NCBI GenBank assembly: GCA_960531495.1
Contig: OY482849.1
Span: 310,001 to 374,000 of the forward strand
Source: Zeus faber
Lineage: Eukaryota; Chordata; Actinopteri; Zeiformes; Zeidae
Length of the DNA stretch: 64,000 nucleotides
Direction of reading: 5' to 3'
Positions 10,900 to 24,270 of the stretch are shown in pieces. The position numbers were made by a program, and so were the translations under genes. Below the pieces are notes generated by a model that had not been told where the DNA came from, did no database searches, and saw nothing but the letters and a program-made list of their open reading frames with translations. The first letter of the stretch is position 1; every line of letters begins with the position of its first letter.

Positions 10900-12480
10900 T
10901 CTTGCAAACTTTCTTTCAATTGTTTAATCTTTCAATCTTTCTTTCATTCTTTCTTTCAGTCTTTCAATCTCTTTTTCATTCTTTCTTTCAATATTTCAAT
11001 CTTTCAATCTTTCTGTCATTCTTTCTGTCAATCTTTCAATCTTTGTTTCATTCTTTCTTTCAATCTTTCTTACTTTCAATTTTTCTATCTTTCAATATTT
11101 CTTCCAATCGTTCAATCTTTCTTTTATTATTTCTTTCAATCTTTCTTTCTTTCAATCTTTCTTTCCATCGTTCTTTCAATCTTTCTTTCATTCTTTCTTT
11201 CAATCTTTCTTTTTTCAATATTACTTTCAATCTGTCAATTTTTCTTTCATTCTTTCATTCTTTCTTTCAATTGTTCTTTCATTCTTTCTTTCAATCTTTC
11301 TTTCTTTCAATCTTTCAATCTTTCTTTCATTCTTTCATTCTTTCTTTCAATCTTTCTTTTTTAAATCTTTCTTGCAATCTTTCTTTTAATTGTTGAATCT
11401 TTCAATCTTTCTTTCATTCTTTCTTCCAGTCTTTCAATCTTTTTTTAAATCTTTCTTTCAATCTTTCAATTTTTCAATCTTTCTTTCATTCTTTCTTTTA
11501 ATCTTTCAATCTTTCTTTCAATCTTTCAATCTTTCTTTCATTCTTTCTTTCAATCTTTCTGTCATTCAATTTTTCATTCAATCTTTCTTTCATTCCTTCT
11601 TCAATCTTTCTTTCAAATTTTCTTTCAATCTTTCTTTTTTCAATCTTTCTTTCAATCTTTCTTTCATTCTTTCTTTCAGTCTTTCAAAATTTGTTTCAAA
11701 CTTTCAATCTTTCAGTCGTTCAATCTTTCTTTCAATCTTTCTTTGAATCTTTCAATCTTCAATCTTTCAATCTATCTTTCAGTCTTTCTTTCAATCATTC
11801 AATCTTTCAATCTTTCTTTCAATCTTTCTTTCTTTCTATCTTTCTTTCAATCTTTCTTTCATTCTTTCCTTCAGTCTTTCAATCTTTCTTTCAATCTTTC
11901 TTTCAATCTTTCTTTCAATCTTTCTTTCATTCTTTCTTTCAATCTTTCTTTCAATCTTTCAATCTTTCTTTCAATATTTCTTTCAATCTTTCTTACTTTC
12001 AATCTTTCTTTCTTTAAATCTTTCTTTCAATCTTTCTTTCAAACTTTCATTCTTTATTTCAATCTTTCAATCTTTCAATCTTTCTTTCATTCTTTCTTTC
12101 AATCTTTCTTTCAATCTTTCAGTCTTTCTTTCAATATTTCTTTCAATCTTTCTTTCTTTAAATCTTTCTTTCAATCTTTCTTTCAAACTTTCAATCTTTA
12201 TTTCAAACTTTCAATCTTTCAACCTTTCTTTCAATCTTTCTTTCAATCTTTCTTTCAATCTTTCAATCTTTCTTTCATTCTTTCTTTCAATCTTTCAATC
12301 TTTCTTTAATTTTTTCTTTCAATCTTTCTTACTTTCAATTTTTCTATCTTTCAATATTTCTTCCAATCTTTCAATCTTTCTTTTGTTATTCTTTCAATCT
12401 TTCTTTCTTTCAATCTTTCTATCCATCTATCTATCAATCTTTTTTTCATTCTTTCTTTCAATCTTTCTTTTTTCAATCTT
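10900..12480. repeat. Higher-order block starting at TCTTGCAAAC label (1581 bp)
   Basis: The label TCTTGCAAAC begins blocks at 10900, 12481, 13598, 15163, 16932, 18491, 20051, 21259, 22559, 24124, 25244 and 26993. This first block contains an AATATTACTTTC variant (near 11217) shared only with later blocks near 13915 and 22877, and the GAATCTTTCAATCTTC label at about 11745. Confidence 0.75.
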
Positions 12481-12969
12481 TCTTGCAAACTTTCTTTAAA
12501 TTGTTTAATCTTTCAATCTTTCTTTCATTCTTTCTTTCAGTCTTTCAATCTCTTTTTCATTCTTTCTTTCAATATTTCAATCTTTCAATCTTTCTGTCAT
12601 TCTTTCTGTCAATCTTTCAATCTTTGTTTCATTCTTTCTTTCAATCTTTCTTACTTTCAATTTTTCTATCTTTCAATATTTCTTCCAATCGTTCAATCTT
12701 TCTTTTATTATTTCTTTCAATCTTTCTTTCTTTCAATCTTTCTTTCCATCTTTCTTTCAATCTTTCTTTCATTCTTTCTTTCAATCTTTCTTTAAATATT
12801 TCAATCTTTCAATCTTTCTTTCAATCTTTCAATCTTTCTTTCATTCTTTCTTTCAATCTTTCAATCTTTCTTTCATTCGTTCTTTCAATCTTTCAATCTT
12901 TCAATTTTTCTATCTTTCAATATTTCTTCCAATCATTCAATCTTTCTTTCATTATTTCTTTCAATCTTT

Positions 12970-15310
12970 CTTTTGTTATTTCTTTCAATCTTTCTTTCCA
13001 TCTTTCTTTCAATCTTTCTTTCATTCTTTCTTTCAATCTTTCAATCTTTCTTTCAAACTTTCAATCTTTCTTTCCATCTTTCTTTCAATCTTTCTTTCCA
13101 TCTTTCTTTCAATCTTTCTTTCATTATTTCTTTCAGTCTTTCAATCTTTCTTTCAAACTTTCAATCTTTCTTTCAATCTTTCAGTCGTTCAATCTTTCTT
13201 TCAATCTTTCTTTCAATCTTTCAATCTTCAGTCTTTCAATCTTTCTTTCAAACTTTCAATCTTTCTTTCAATCTTTCAGTCGTTCAATCTTTCTTTCAAT
13301 CTTTCAATCATTCAATCTTTCAATCATTCAATCTTTCAATCTTTCTTTCTTTCAATCTTTCTTTCAATCTTTCTTTCATTCTTTCCTTCAGTCTTTCAAT
13401 CTTTCTTTCAATCTTTCTTTCAATCTTTCTTTCATTCTTTCTTTCAATCTTTCTTTCAATCTTTCAATCTTTCTTTCAATATATCTTTCAATCTTTCTTT
13501 TGTTATTCTTTCAATCTTTCTTTCTTTCAATCTTTCTATCCATCTATCTATCAATCTTTTTTTCATTCTTTCTTTCAATCTTTCTTTTTTCAATCTTTCT
13601 TGCAAACTTTCTTTCAATTGTTTAATCTTTCAATCTTTCTTTCATTCTTTCTTTCAGTCTTTCAATCTCTTTTTCATTCTTTCTTTCAATATTTCAATCT
13701 TTCAATCTTTCTGTCATTCTTTCTGTCAATCTTTCAATCTTTGTTTCATTCTTTCTTTCAATCTTTCTTACTTTCAATTTTTCTATCTTTCAATATTTCT
13801 TCCAATCGTTCAATCTTTCTTTTATTATTTCTTTCAATCTTTCTTTCTTTCAATCTTTCTTTCCATCGTTCTTTCAATCTTTCTTTCATTCTTTCTTTCA
13901 ATCTTTCTTTTTTCAATATTACTTTCAATCTGTCAATTTTACTTTCATTCTTTCATTCTTTCTTTCAATTGTTCTTTCATTCTTTCTTTCAATCTTTCTT
14001 TCTTTCAATCTTTCAATCTTTCTTTCATTCTTTCATTCTTTCTTTCAATCTTTCTTTTTTAAATCTTTCTTGCAATCTTTCTTTCAATTGTTGAATCTTT
14101 CAATCTTTCTTTCATTCTTTCTTCCAGTCTTTCAATCTTTTTTTAAATCTTTCTTTCAATCTTTCAATTTTTCAATCTTTCTTTCATTCTTTCTTTTAAT
14201 CTTTCAATCTTTCTTTCAATCTTTCAATCTTTCTTTCATTCTTTCTTTCAATCTTTCTGTCTTTCAATTTTTCATTCAATCTTTCTTTCATTCCTTCTTC
14301 AATCTTTCTTTCAAATTTTCTTTCAATCTTTCTTTTTTCAATCTTTCTTTCAATCTTTCTTTCATTCTTTCTTTCAGTCTTTCAAAATTTGTTTCAAACT
14401 TTCAATCTTTCAGTCGTTCAATCTTTCTTTCAATCTTTCTTTGAATCTTTCAATCTTCAATCTTTCAATCTATCTTTCAGTCTTTCTTTCAATCATTCAA
14501 TCTTTCAATCTTTCTTTCAATCTTTCTTTCTTTCTATCTTTCTTTCAATCTTTCTTTCATTCTTTCCTTCAGTCTTTCAATCTTTCTTTCAATCTTTCTT
14601 TCAATCTTTCTTTCAATCTTTCTTTCATTCTTTCTTTCAATCTTTCTTTCAATCTTTCAATCTTTCTTTCAATATTTCTTTCAATCTTTCTTACTTTCAA
14701 TCTTTCTTTCTTTAAATCTTTCTTTCAATCTTTCTTTCAAACTTTCATTCTTTATTTCAATCTTTCAATCTTTCAATCTTTCTTTCATTCTTTCTTTCAA
14801 TCTTTCTTTCAATCTTTCAGTCTTTCTTTCAATATTTCTTTCAATCTTTCTTTCTTTAAATCTTTCTTTCAATCTTTCTTTCAAACTTTCAATCTTTATT
14901 TCAAACTTTCAATCTTTCAACCTTTCTTTCAATCTTTCTTTCAATCTTTCTTTCAATCTTTCAATCTTTCTTTCATTCTTTCTTTCAATCTTTCAATCTT
15001 TCTTTAATTTTTTCTTTCAATCTTTCTTACTTTCAATTTTTCTATCTTTCAATATTTCTTCCAATCTTTCAATCTTTCTTTTGTTATTCTTTCAATCTTT
15101 CTATCCATCTATCTATCAATCTTTTTTTCATTCTTTCTTTCAATCTTTCTTTTTTCAATCTTTCTTGCAAACTTTCTTTCAATTGTTTAATCTTTCAATC
15201 TTTCTTTCATTCTTTCTTTCAGTCTTTCAATCTCTTTTTCATTCTTTATTTCAATATTTCAATCTTTCAATCTTTCTGTCAATCTTTCAATCTTTGTTTC
15301 ATTCTTTCTT
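12970..15310. repeat. Long-range duplicated segment, first copy (about 2.3 kb)
   Basis: Labels at 13598, 14070, 14389, 14441 and 15163 are each repeated exactly 8961 bases downstream (22559, 23031, 23350, 23402 and 24124). Upstream, 12973 pairs with 21946 at 8973, a 12-base (one unit) difference. The copies diverge after about 15310. Confidence 0.8.
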
Positions 15311-16931
15311 TCAATCTTTCTTACTTTCAATTTTTCTATCTTTCAATATTTCTTCCAATCGTTCAATCTTTCTTTTATTATTTCTTTCAATCTTTCTTTC
15401 TTTCAATCTTTCTTTCCATCTTTCTTTCAATCTTTCTTTCATTCTTTCTTTCAATCTTTCTTTTTTCAATATTTCTTTCAATCTGTCAATTTTTCTTTCA
15501 TTCTTTCATTCTTTCTTTCAATTGTTCTTTCATTCTTTCTTTCAATCTTTCTTTAAATATTTCAATCTTTCAATCTTTCTTTCAATCTTTCAATCTTTCT
15601 TTCATTCTTTCTTTCAATCTTTCAATCTTTCTTTCATTCGTTCTTTCAATCTTTCAATCTTTCAATTTTTCTATCTTTCAATATTTCTTCCAATCATTCA
15701 ATCTTTCTTTCATTATTTCTTTCAATCTTTCTTTTGTTATTTCTTTCAATCTTTCTTTCTTTCAATCTTTCTTTCCATCTTTCTTTCAATCTTTCTTTCA
15801 TTCTTTCTTTCAATCTTTCAATCTTTCTTTCAAACTTTCAATCTTTCTTTCCATCTTTCTTTCAATCTTTCTTTCCATCTTTCTTTCAATCTTTCTTTCA
15901 TTATTTCTTTCAGTCTTTCAATCTTTCTTTCAAACTTTCAATCTTTCTTTCAATCTTTCAGTCGTTCAATCTTTCTTTCAATCTTTCTTTCAATCTTTCA
16001 ATCTTCAGTCTTTCAATCTTTCTTTCAATCTTTCAATCTTTCTTTCATTCTTTCTTTCAATCTTTCTGTCTTTCAATTTTTCATTCAATCTTTCTTTCAT
16101 TCCTTCTTCAATCTTTCTTTCAAATTTTCTTTCAATCTTTCTTTTTTCAATCTTTCTTTCAATCTTTCTTTCAGTCTTTCAAAATTTGTTTCAAACTTTC
16201 AATCTTTCTTTCAATCTTTCAGTCGTTCAATCTTTCTTTCAATCTTTCTTTGAATCTTTCAATCTTCAATCTTTCAATCTATCTTTCAGTCTTTCTTTCA
16301 ATCATTCAATCTTTCAATCTTTCTTTCAATCTTTCTTTCTTTCTATCTTTCTTTCAATCTTTCTTTCAATCTTTCTTTCATTCTTTCCTTCAGTCTTTCA
16401 ATCTTTCTTTCAATCTTTCTTTCATTCTTTCTTTCAATCTTTCTTTCAATCTTTCAATCTTTCTTTCAATATTTCTTTCAATCTTTCTTACTTTCAATCT
16501 TTCTTTCTTTAAATCTTTCTTTCAATCTTTCTTTCAAACTTTCATTCTTTATTTCAATCTTTCAATCTTTCAATCTTTCTTTCAATATTTCTTTCAATCT
16601 TTCTTTCTTTAAATCTTTCTTTCAATCTTTCTTTCAAACTTTCAATCTTTATTTCAAACTTTCAATCTTTCAATCTTTCTTTCAATCTTTCTTTCAATCT
16701 TTCTTTCAATCTTTTAATCTTTCTTTCATTCTTTCTTTCAATCTTTCAATCTTTCTTTAATTTTTTCTTTCAATCTTTCTTACTTTCAATTTTTCTATCT
16801 TTCAATATTTCTTCCAATCTTTCAATCTTTCTTTTGTTATTCTTTCAATCTTTCTTTCTTTCAATCTTTCTATCCATGTATCTATCAATCTTTTTTTCAT
16901 TCTTTCTTTCAATCTTTCTTTTTTCAATCTT

Positions 16932-18490
16932 TCTTGCAAACTTTCTTTCAATTGTTTAATCTTTCAATCTTTCTTTCATTCTTTCTTTCAGTCTTTCAAT
17001 CTCTTTTTCATTCTTTCTTTCAATATTTCAATCTTTCAATCTTTCCGTCATTCTTTCTGTCAATCTTTCAATCTTTGTTTCATTCTTTCTTTCAATCTTT
17101 CTTACTTTCAATTTTTCTATCTTTCAATATTTCTTCCAATCGTTCAATCTTTCTTTTATTATTTCTTTCAATCTTTCTTTCTTTCAATCTTTCTTTCCAT
17201 CTTTCTTTCAATCTTTCTTTCATTCTTTCTTTCAATCTTTCTTTTTTCAATATTTCTTTCAATCTGTCAATTTTTCTTTCATTCTTTCATTCTTTCTTTC
17301 AATTGTTCTTTCATTCTTTCTTTCAATCTTTCTTTCTTTCAATCTTTCAATCTTTCTTTCATTCTTTCATTCTTTCTTTCAATCTTTCTTTTTTAAATCT
17401 TTCTTGCAATCTTTCTTTCAATTGTTGAATCTTTCAATCTTTCTTTCATTCTTTCTTCCAGTCTTTCAATCTTTTTTTAAATCTTTCTTTCAATCTTTCA
17501 ATTTTTCAATCTTTCTTTCATTCTTTCTTTTAATCTTTCAATCTTTCTTTCAATCTTTCAATCTTTCTTTCATTCTTTCTTTCAATCTTTCTGTCTTTCA
17601 ATTTTTCATTCAATCTTTCTTTCATTCCTTCTTCAATCTTTCTTTCAAATTTTCTTTCAATCTTTCTTTTTTCAATCTTTCTTTCAATCTTTCTTTCATT
17701 CTTTCTTTCAGTCTTTCAAAATTTGTTTCAAACTTTCAATCTTTCAGTCGTTCAATCTTTCTTTCAATCTTTCTTTGAATCTTTCAATCTTCAATCTTTC
17801 AATCTATCTTTCAGTCTTTCTTTCAATCATTCAATCTTTCAATCTTTCTTTCAATCTTTCTTTCTTTCTATCTTTCTTTCAATCTTTCTTTCATTCTTTC
17901 CTTCAGTCTTTCAATCTTTCTTTCAATCTTTCTTTCAATCTTTCTTTCAAACTTTCAATCTTTCTTTCCATCTTTCTTTCAATCTTTCTTTCCATCTTTC
18001 TTTCAATCTTTCTTTCATTATTTCTTTCAGTCTTTCAATCTTTCTTTCAAACTTTCAATCTTTCTTTCAATCTTTCAGTCGTTCAATCTTTCTTTCAATC
18101 TTTCTTTCAATCTTTCAATCTTCAGTCTTTCAATCTTTCTTTCAAACTTTCAATCTTTCTTTCAATCTTTCAGTCGTTCAATCTTTCTTTCAATCTTTCA
18201 ATCATTCAATCTTTCAATCATTCAATCTTTCAATCTTTCTTTCTTTCAATCTTTCTTTCAATCTTTCTTTCATTCTTTCCTTCAGTCTTTCAATCTTTCT
18301 TTCAATCTTTCTTTCAATCTTTCTTTCATTCTTTCTTTCAATCTTTCTTTCAACTTTCAATCTTTCTTTCAATATATCTTTCAATCTTTCTTTTGTTATT
18401 CTTTCAATCTTTCTTTCTTTCAATCTTTCTATCCATCTATCTATCAATCTTTTTTTCATTCTTTCTTTCAATCTTTCTTTTTTCAATCTT
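16932..18490. repeat. 1559-bp tandem higher-order block, copy 1
   Basis: The TCTTGCAAAC label at 16932, the CAAAATTTG label segment near 17718 and the GAATCTTTCAATCTTC label near 17777 all recur 1559 bases later. This is a recent tandem duplication with 18491-20050. Confidence 0.8.
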
Positions 18491-20050
18491 TCTTGCAAAC
18501 TTTCTTTCAATTGTTTAATCTTTCAATCTTTCTTTCATTCTTTCTTTCAGTCTTTCAATCTCTTTTTCATTCTTTCTTTCAATATTTCAATCTTTCAATC
18601 TTTCTGTCATTCTTTCTGTCAATCTTTCAATCTTTGTTTCATTCTTTCTTTCAATCTTTCTTACTTTCAATTTTTCTATCTTTCAATATTTCTTCCAATC
18701 GTTCAATCTTTCTTTTATTATTTCTTTCAATCTTTCTTTCTTTCAATCTTTCTTTCCATCTTTCTTTCAATCTTTCTTTCATTCTTTCTTTCAATCTTTC
18801 TTTTTTCAATATTTCTTTCAATCTGTCAATTTTTCTTTCATTCTTTCATTCTTTCTTTCAATTGTTCTTTCATTCTTTCTTTCAATCTTTCTTTCTTTCA
18901 ATCTTTCAATCTTTCTTTCATTCTTTCATTCTTTCTTTCAATCTTTCTTTTTTAAATCTTTCTTGCAATCTTTCTTTCAATTGTTGAATCTTTCAATCTT
19001 TCTTTCATTCTTTCTTCCAGTCTTTCAATCTTTTTTTAAATCTTTCTTTCAATCTTTCAATTTTTCAATCTTTCTTTCATTCTTTCTTTTAATCTTTCAA
19101 TCTTTCTTTCAATCTTTCAATCTTTCTTTCATTCTTTCTTTCAATCTTTCTGTCTTTCAATTTTTCATTCAATCTTTCTTTCATTCCTTCTTCAATCTTT
19201 CTTTCAAATTTTCTTTCAATCTTTCTTTTTTCAATCTTTCTTTCAATCTTTCTTTCATTCTTTCTTTCAGTCTTTCAAAATTTGTTTCAAACTTTCAATC
19301 TTTCAGTCGTTCAATCTTTCTTTCAATCTTTCTTTGAATCTTTCAATCTTCAATCTTTCAATCTATCTTTCAGTCTTTCTTTCAATCATTCAATCTTTCA
19401 ATCTTTCTTTCAATCTTTCTTTCTTTCTATCTTTCTTTCAATCTTTCTTTCATTCTTTCCTTCAGTCTTTCAATCTTTCTTTCAATCTTTCTTTCAATCT
19501 TTCTTTCAAACTTTCAATCTTTCTTTCCATCTTTCTTTCAATCTTTCTTTCCATCTTTCTTTCAATCTTTCTTTCATTATTTCTTTCAGTCTTTCAATCT
19601 TTCTTTCAAACTTTCAATCTTTCTTTCAATCTTTCAGTCGTTCAATCTTTCTTTCAATCTTTCTTTCAATCTTTCAATCTTCAGTCTTTCAATCTTTCTT
19701 TCAAACTTTCAATCTTTCTTTCAATCTTTCAGTCGTTCAATCTTTCTTTCAATCTTTCAATCATTCAATCTTTCAATCATTCAATCTTTCAATCTTTCTT
19801 TCTTTCAATCTTTCTTTCAATCTTTCTTTCATTCTTTCCTTCAGTCTTTCAATCTTTCTTTCAATCTTTCTTTCAATCTTTCTTTCATTCTTTCTTTCAA
19901 TCGTTCTTTCAATCTTTCAATCTTTCTTTCAATATATCTTTCAATCTTTCTTTTGTTATTCTTTCAATCTTTCTTTCTTTCAATCTGTCTATCCATCTAT
20001 CTATCAATCTTTTTTTCATTCTTTCTTTCAATCTTTCTTTTTTCAATCTT
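18491..20050. repeat. 1560-bp tandem higher-order block, copy 2
   Basis: It is colinear with 16932-18490. The following TCTTGCAAAC label is at 20051. It carries private changes such as TCGTTC near 19902 and a TGTCTATCC word near 19987. Confidence 0.8.
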
Positions 20051-21944
20051 TCTTGCAAACTTTCTTTCAATTGTTTAATCTTTCAATCTTTCTTTCATTC
20101 TTTCTTTCAGTCTTTCAATCTCTTTTTCATTCTTTCTTTCAATATTTCAATCTTTCAATCTTTCTGTCATTCTTTCTGTCAATCTTTCAATCTTTGTTTC
20201 ATTCTTTCTTTCAATCTTTCTTACTTTCAATTTTTCTATCTTTCAATATTTCTTCCAATCGTTCAATCTTTCTTTTATTATTTCTTTCAATCTTTCTTTC
20301 TTTCAATCTTTCTTTCCATCTTTCTTTCAATCTTTCTTTCATTCTTTCTTTCAATCTTTCTTTTTTCAATATTTCTTTCAATCTGTCAATTTTTCTTTCA
20401 TTCTTTCATTCTTTCTTTCAATTGTTCTTTCATTCTTTCTTTCAATCTTTCTTTAAATATTTCAATCTTTCAATCTTTCTTTCAATCTTTCAATCTTTCT
20501 TTCATTCTTTCTTTCAATCTTTCAATCTTTCTTTCATTCGTTCTTTCAATCTTTCAATCTTTCAATTTTTCTATCTTTCAATATTTCTTCCAATCATTCA
20601 ATCTTTCTTTCATTATTTCTTTCAATCTTTCTTTTGTTATTTCTTTCAATCTTTCTTTCCATCTTTCTTTCAATCTTTCTTTCATTCTTTCTTTCAATCT
20701 TTCAATCTTTCTTTCAAACTTTCAATCTTTCTTTCCATCTTTCTTTCAATCTTTCTTTCCATCTTTCTTTCAATCTTTCTTTCATTATTTCTTTCAGTCT
20801 TTCAATCTTTCTTTCAAACTTTCAATCTTTCTTTCAATCTTTCAGTCGTTCAATCTTTCTTTCAATCTTTCTTTCAATCTTTCAATCTTCAGTCTTTCAA
20901 TCTTTCTTTCAAACTTTCAATCTTTCTTTCAATCTTTCAGTCGTTCAATCTTTCTTTCAATCTTTCAATCATTCAATCTTTCAATCATTCAATCTTTCAA
21001 TCTTTCTTTCTTTCAATCTTTCTTTCAATCTTTCTTTCATTCTTTCCTTCAGTCTTTCAATCTTTCTTTCAATCTTTCTTTCAATCTTTCTTTCATTCTT
21101 TCTTTCAATCTTTCTTTCAATCTTTCAATCTTTCTTTCAATATATCTTTCAATCTTTCTTTTGTTATTCTTTCAATCTTTCTTTCTTTCAATCTTTCTAT
21201 CCATCTATCTATCAATCTTTTTTTCATTCTTTCTTTCAATCTTTCTTTTTTCAATCTTTCTTGCAAACTTTCTTTCAATTGTTTAATCTTTCAATCTTTC
21301 TTTCATTCTTTCTTTCAGTCTTTCAATCTCTTTTTCATTCTTTCTTTCAATATTTCAATCTTTCAATCTTTCTGTCATTCTTTCTGTCAATCTTTCAATC
21401 TTTCTTTCATTCTTTCTTTCAGTCTTTCAATCTCTTTTTCATTCTTTCTTTCAATATTTCAATCTTTCAATCTTTCTGTCATTCTTTCTGTCAATCTTTC
21501 AATCTTTGTTTCATTCTTTCTTTCAATCTTTCTTACTTTCAATTTTTCTATCTTTCAATATTTCTTCCAATCGTTCAATCTTTCTTTTATTATTTCTTTC
21601 AATCTTTCTTTCTTTCAATCTTTCTTTCCATCTTTCTTTCAATCTTTCTTTCATTCTTTCTTTCAATCTTTCTTTTTTCAATATTTCTTTCAATCTGTCA
21701 ATTTTTCTTTCATTCTTTCATTCTTTCTTTCAATTGTTCTTTCATTCTTTCTTTCAATCTTTCTTTAAATATTTCAATCTTTCAATCTTTCTTTCAATCT
21801 TTCAATCTTTCTTTCATTCTTTCTTTCAATCTTTCAATCTTTCTTTCATTCGTTCTTTCAATCTTTCAATCTTTCAATTTTTCTATCTTTCAATATTTCT
21901 TCCAATCATTCAATCTTTCTTTCATTATTTCTTTCAATCTTTCT

Positions 21945-24270
21945 TTTGTTATTTCTTTCAATCTTTCTTTCCATCTTTCTTTCAATCTTTCTTTCATTCT
22001 TTCTTTCAATCTTTCAATCTTTCTTTCAAACTTTCAATCTTTCTTTCCATCTTTCTTTCAATCTTTCTTTCCATCTTTCTTTCAATCTTTCTTTCATTAT
22101 TTCTTTCAGTCTTTCAATCTTTCTTTCAAACTTTCAATCTTTCTTTCAATCTTTCAGTCGTTCAATCTTTCTTTCAATCTTTCTTTCAATCTTTCAATCT
22201 TCAGTCTTTCAATCTTTCTTTCAAACTTTCAATCTTTCTTTCAATCTTTCAGTCGTTCAATCTTTCTTTCAATCTTTCAATCATTCAATCTTTCAATCAT
22301 TCAATCTTTCAATCTTTCTTTCTTTCAATCTTTCTTTCAATCTTTCTTTCATTCTTTCCTTCAGTCTTTCAATCTTTCTTTCAATCTTTCTTTCATTCTT
22401 TCTTTCAATCTTTCTTTCAATCTTTCAATCTTTCTTTCAATATATCTTTCAATCTTTCTTTTGTTATTCTTTCAATCTTTCTTTCTTTCAATCTTTCTAT
22501 CCATCTATCTATCAATCTTTTTTTCATTCTTTCTTTCAATCTTTCTTTTTTCAATCTTTCTTGCAAACTTTCTTTCAATTGTTTAATCTTTCAATCTTTC
22601 TTTCATTCTTTCTTTCAGTCTTTCAATCTCTTTTTCATTCTTTCTTTCAATATTTCAATCTTTCAATCTTTCTGTCATTCTTTCTGTCAATCTTTCAATC
22701 TTTGTTTCATTCTTTCTTTCAATCTTTCTTACTTTCAATTTTTCTATCTTTCAATATTTCTTCCAATCGTTCAATCTTTCTTTTATTATTTCTTTCAATC
22801 TTTCTTTCTTTCAATCTCTCTTTCCATCGTTCTTTCAATCTTTCTTTCATTCTTTCTTTCAATCTTTCTTTTTTCAATATTACTTTCAATCTGTCAATTT
22901 TTCTTTCATTCTTTCATTCTTTCTTTCAATTGTTCTTTCATTCTTTCTTTCAATCTTTCTTTCTTTCAATCTTTCAATCTTTCTTTCATTCTTTCATTCT
23001 TTCTTTCAATCTTTCTTTTTTAAATCTTTCTTGCAATCTTTCTTTCAATTGTTGAATCTTTCAATCTTTCTTTCATTCTTTCTTCCAGTCTTTCAATCTT
23101 TTTTTAAATCTTTCTTTCAATCTTTCAATTTTTCAATCTTTCTTTCATTCTTTCTTTTAATCTTTCAATCTTTCTTTCAATCTTTCAATCTTTCTTTCAT
23201 TCTTTCTTTCAATCTTTCTGTCTTTCAATTTTTCATTCAATCTTTCTTTCATTCCTTCTTCAATCTTTCTTTCAAATTTTCTTTCAATCTTTCTTTTTTC
23301 AATCTTTCTTTCAATCTTTCTTTCATTCTTTCTTTCAGTCTTTCAAAATTTGTTTCAAACTTTCAATCTTTCAGTCGTTCAATCTTTCTTTCAATCTTTC
23401 TTTGAATCTTTCAATCTTCAATCTTTCAATCTATCTTTCAGTCTTTCTTTCAATCATTCAATCTTTCAATCTTTCTTTCAATCTTTCTTTCTTTCTATCT
23501 TTCTTTCAATCTTTCTTTCATTCTTTCCTTCAGTCTTTCAATCTTTCTTTCAATCTTTCTTTCAATCTTTCTTTCAATCTTTCTTTCATTCTTTCTTTCA
23601 ATCTTTCTTTCAATCTTTCAATCTTTCTTTCAATATTTCTTTCAATCTTTCTTACTTTCAATCTTTCTTTCTTTAAATCTTTCTTTCAATCTTTCTTTCA
23701 AACTTTCATTCTTTATTTCAATCTTTCAATCTTTCAATCTTTCTTTCATTCTTTCTTTCAATCTTTCTTTCAATCTTTCAGTCTTTCTTTCAATATTTCT
23801 TTCAATCTTTCTTTCTTTAAATCTTTCTTTCAATCTTTCTTTCAAACTTTCAATCTTTATTTCAAACTTTCAATCTTTCAACCTTTCTTTCAATCTTTCT
23901 TTCAATCTTTCTTTCAATCTTTCAATCTTTCTTTCATTCTTTCTTTCAATCTTTCAATCTTTCTTTAATTTTTTCTTTCAATCTTTCTTACTTTCAATTT
24001 TTCTATCTTTCAATATTTCTTCCAATCTTTCAATCTTTCTTTTGTTATTCTTTCAATCTTTCTATCCATCTATCTATCCATCTTTTTTTCATTCTTTCTT
24101 TCAATCTTTCTTTTTTCAATCTTTCTTGCAAACTTTCTTTCAATTGTTTAATCTTTCAATCTTTCTTTCATTCTTTCTTTCAGTCTTTCAATCTCTTTTT
24201 CATTCTTTATTTCAATATTTCAATCTTTCAATCTTTCTGTCAATCTTTCAATCTTTGTTTCATTCTTTCT
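21945..24270. repeat. Long-range duplicated segment, second copy (about 2.3 kb)
   Basis: This is the partner of 12970-15310 at an offset of 8961 bases, including the rare AATATTACTTTC word near 22877 and the CTATCTATC run near 24070. It diverges from its partner after about 24270. Confidence 0.8.

Noticed and set aside
19282-21768. 828-codon plus-strand open frame (and many others of 100-740 codons in the pyrimidine array)
   Set aside because: Low-complexity FFQS/NLSF/IFLS translation in all three frames at once. It follows from a stopless 12-base repeat, has no domain, splice structure or codon signature, and often starts at a non-ATG codon.
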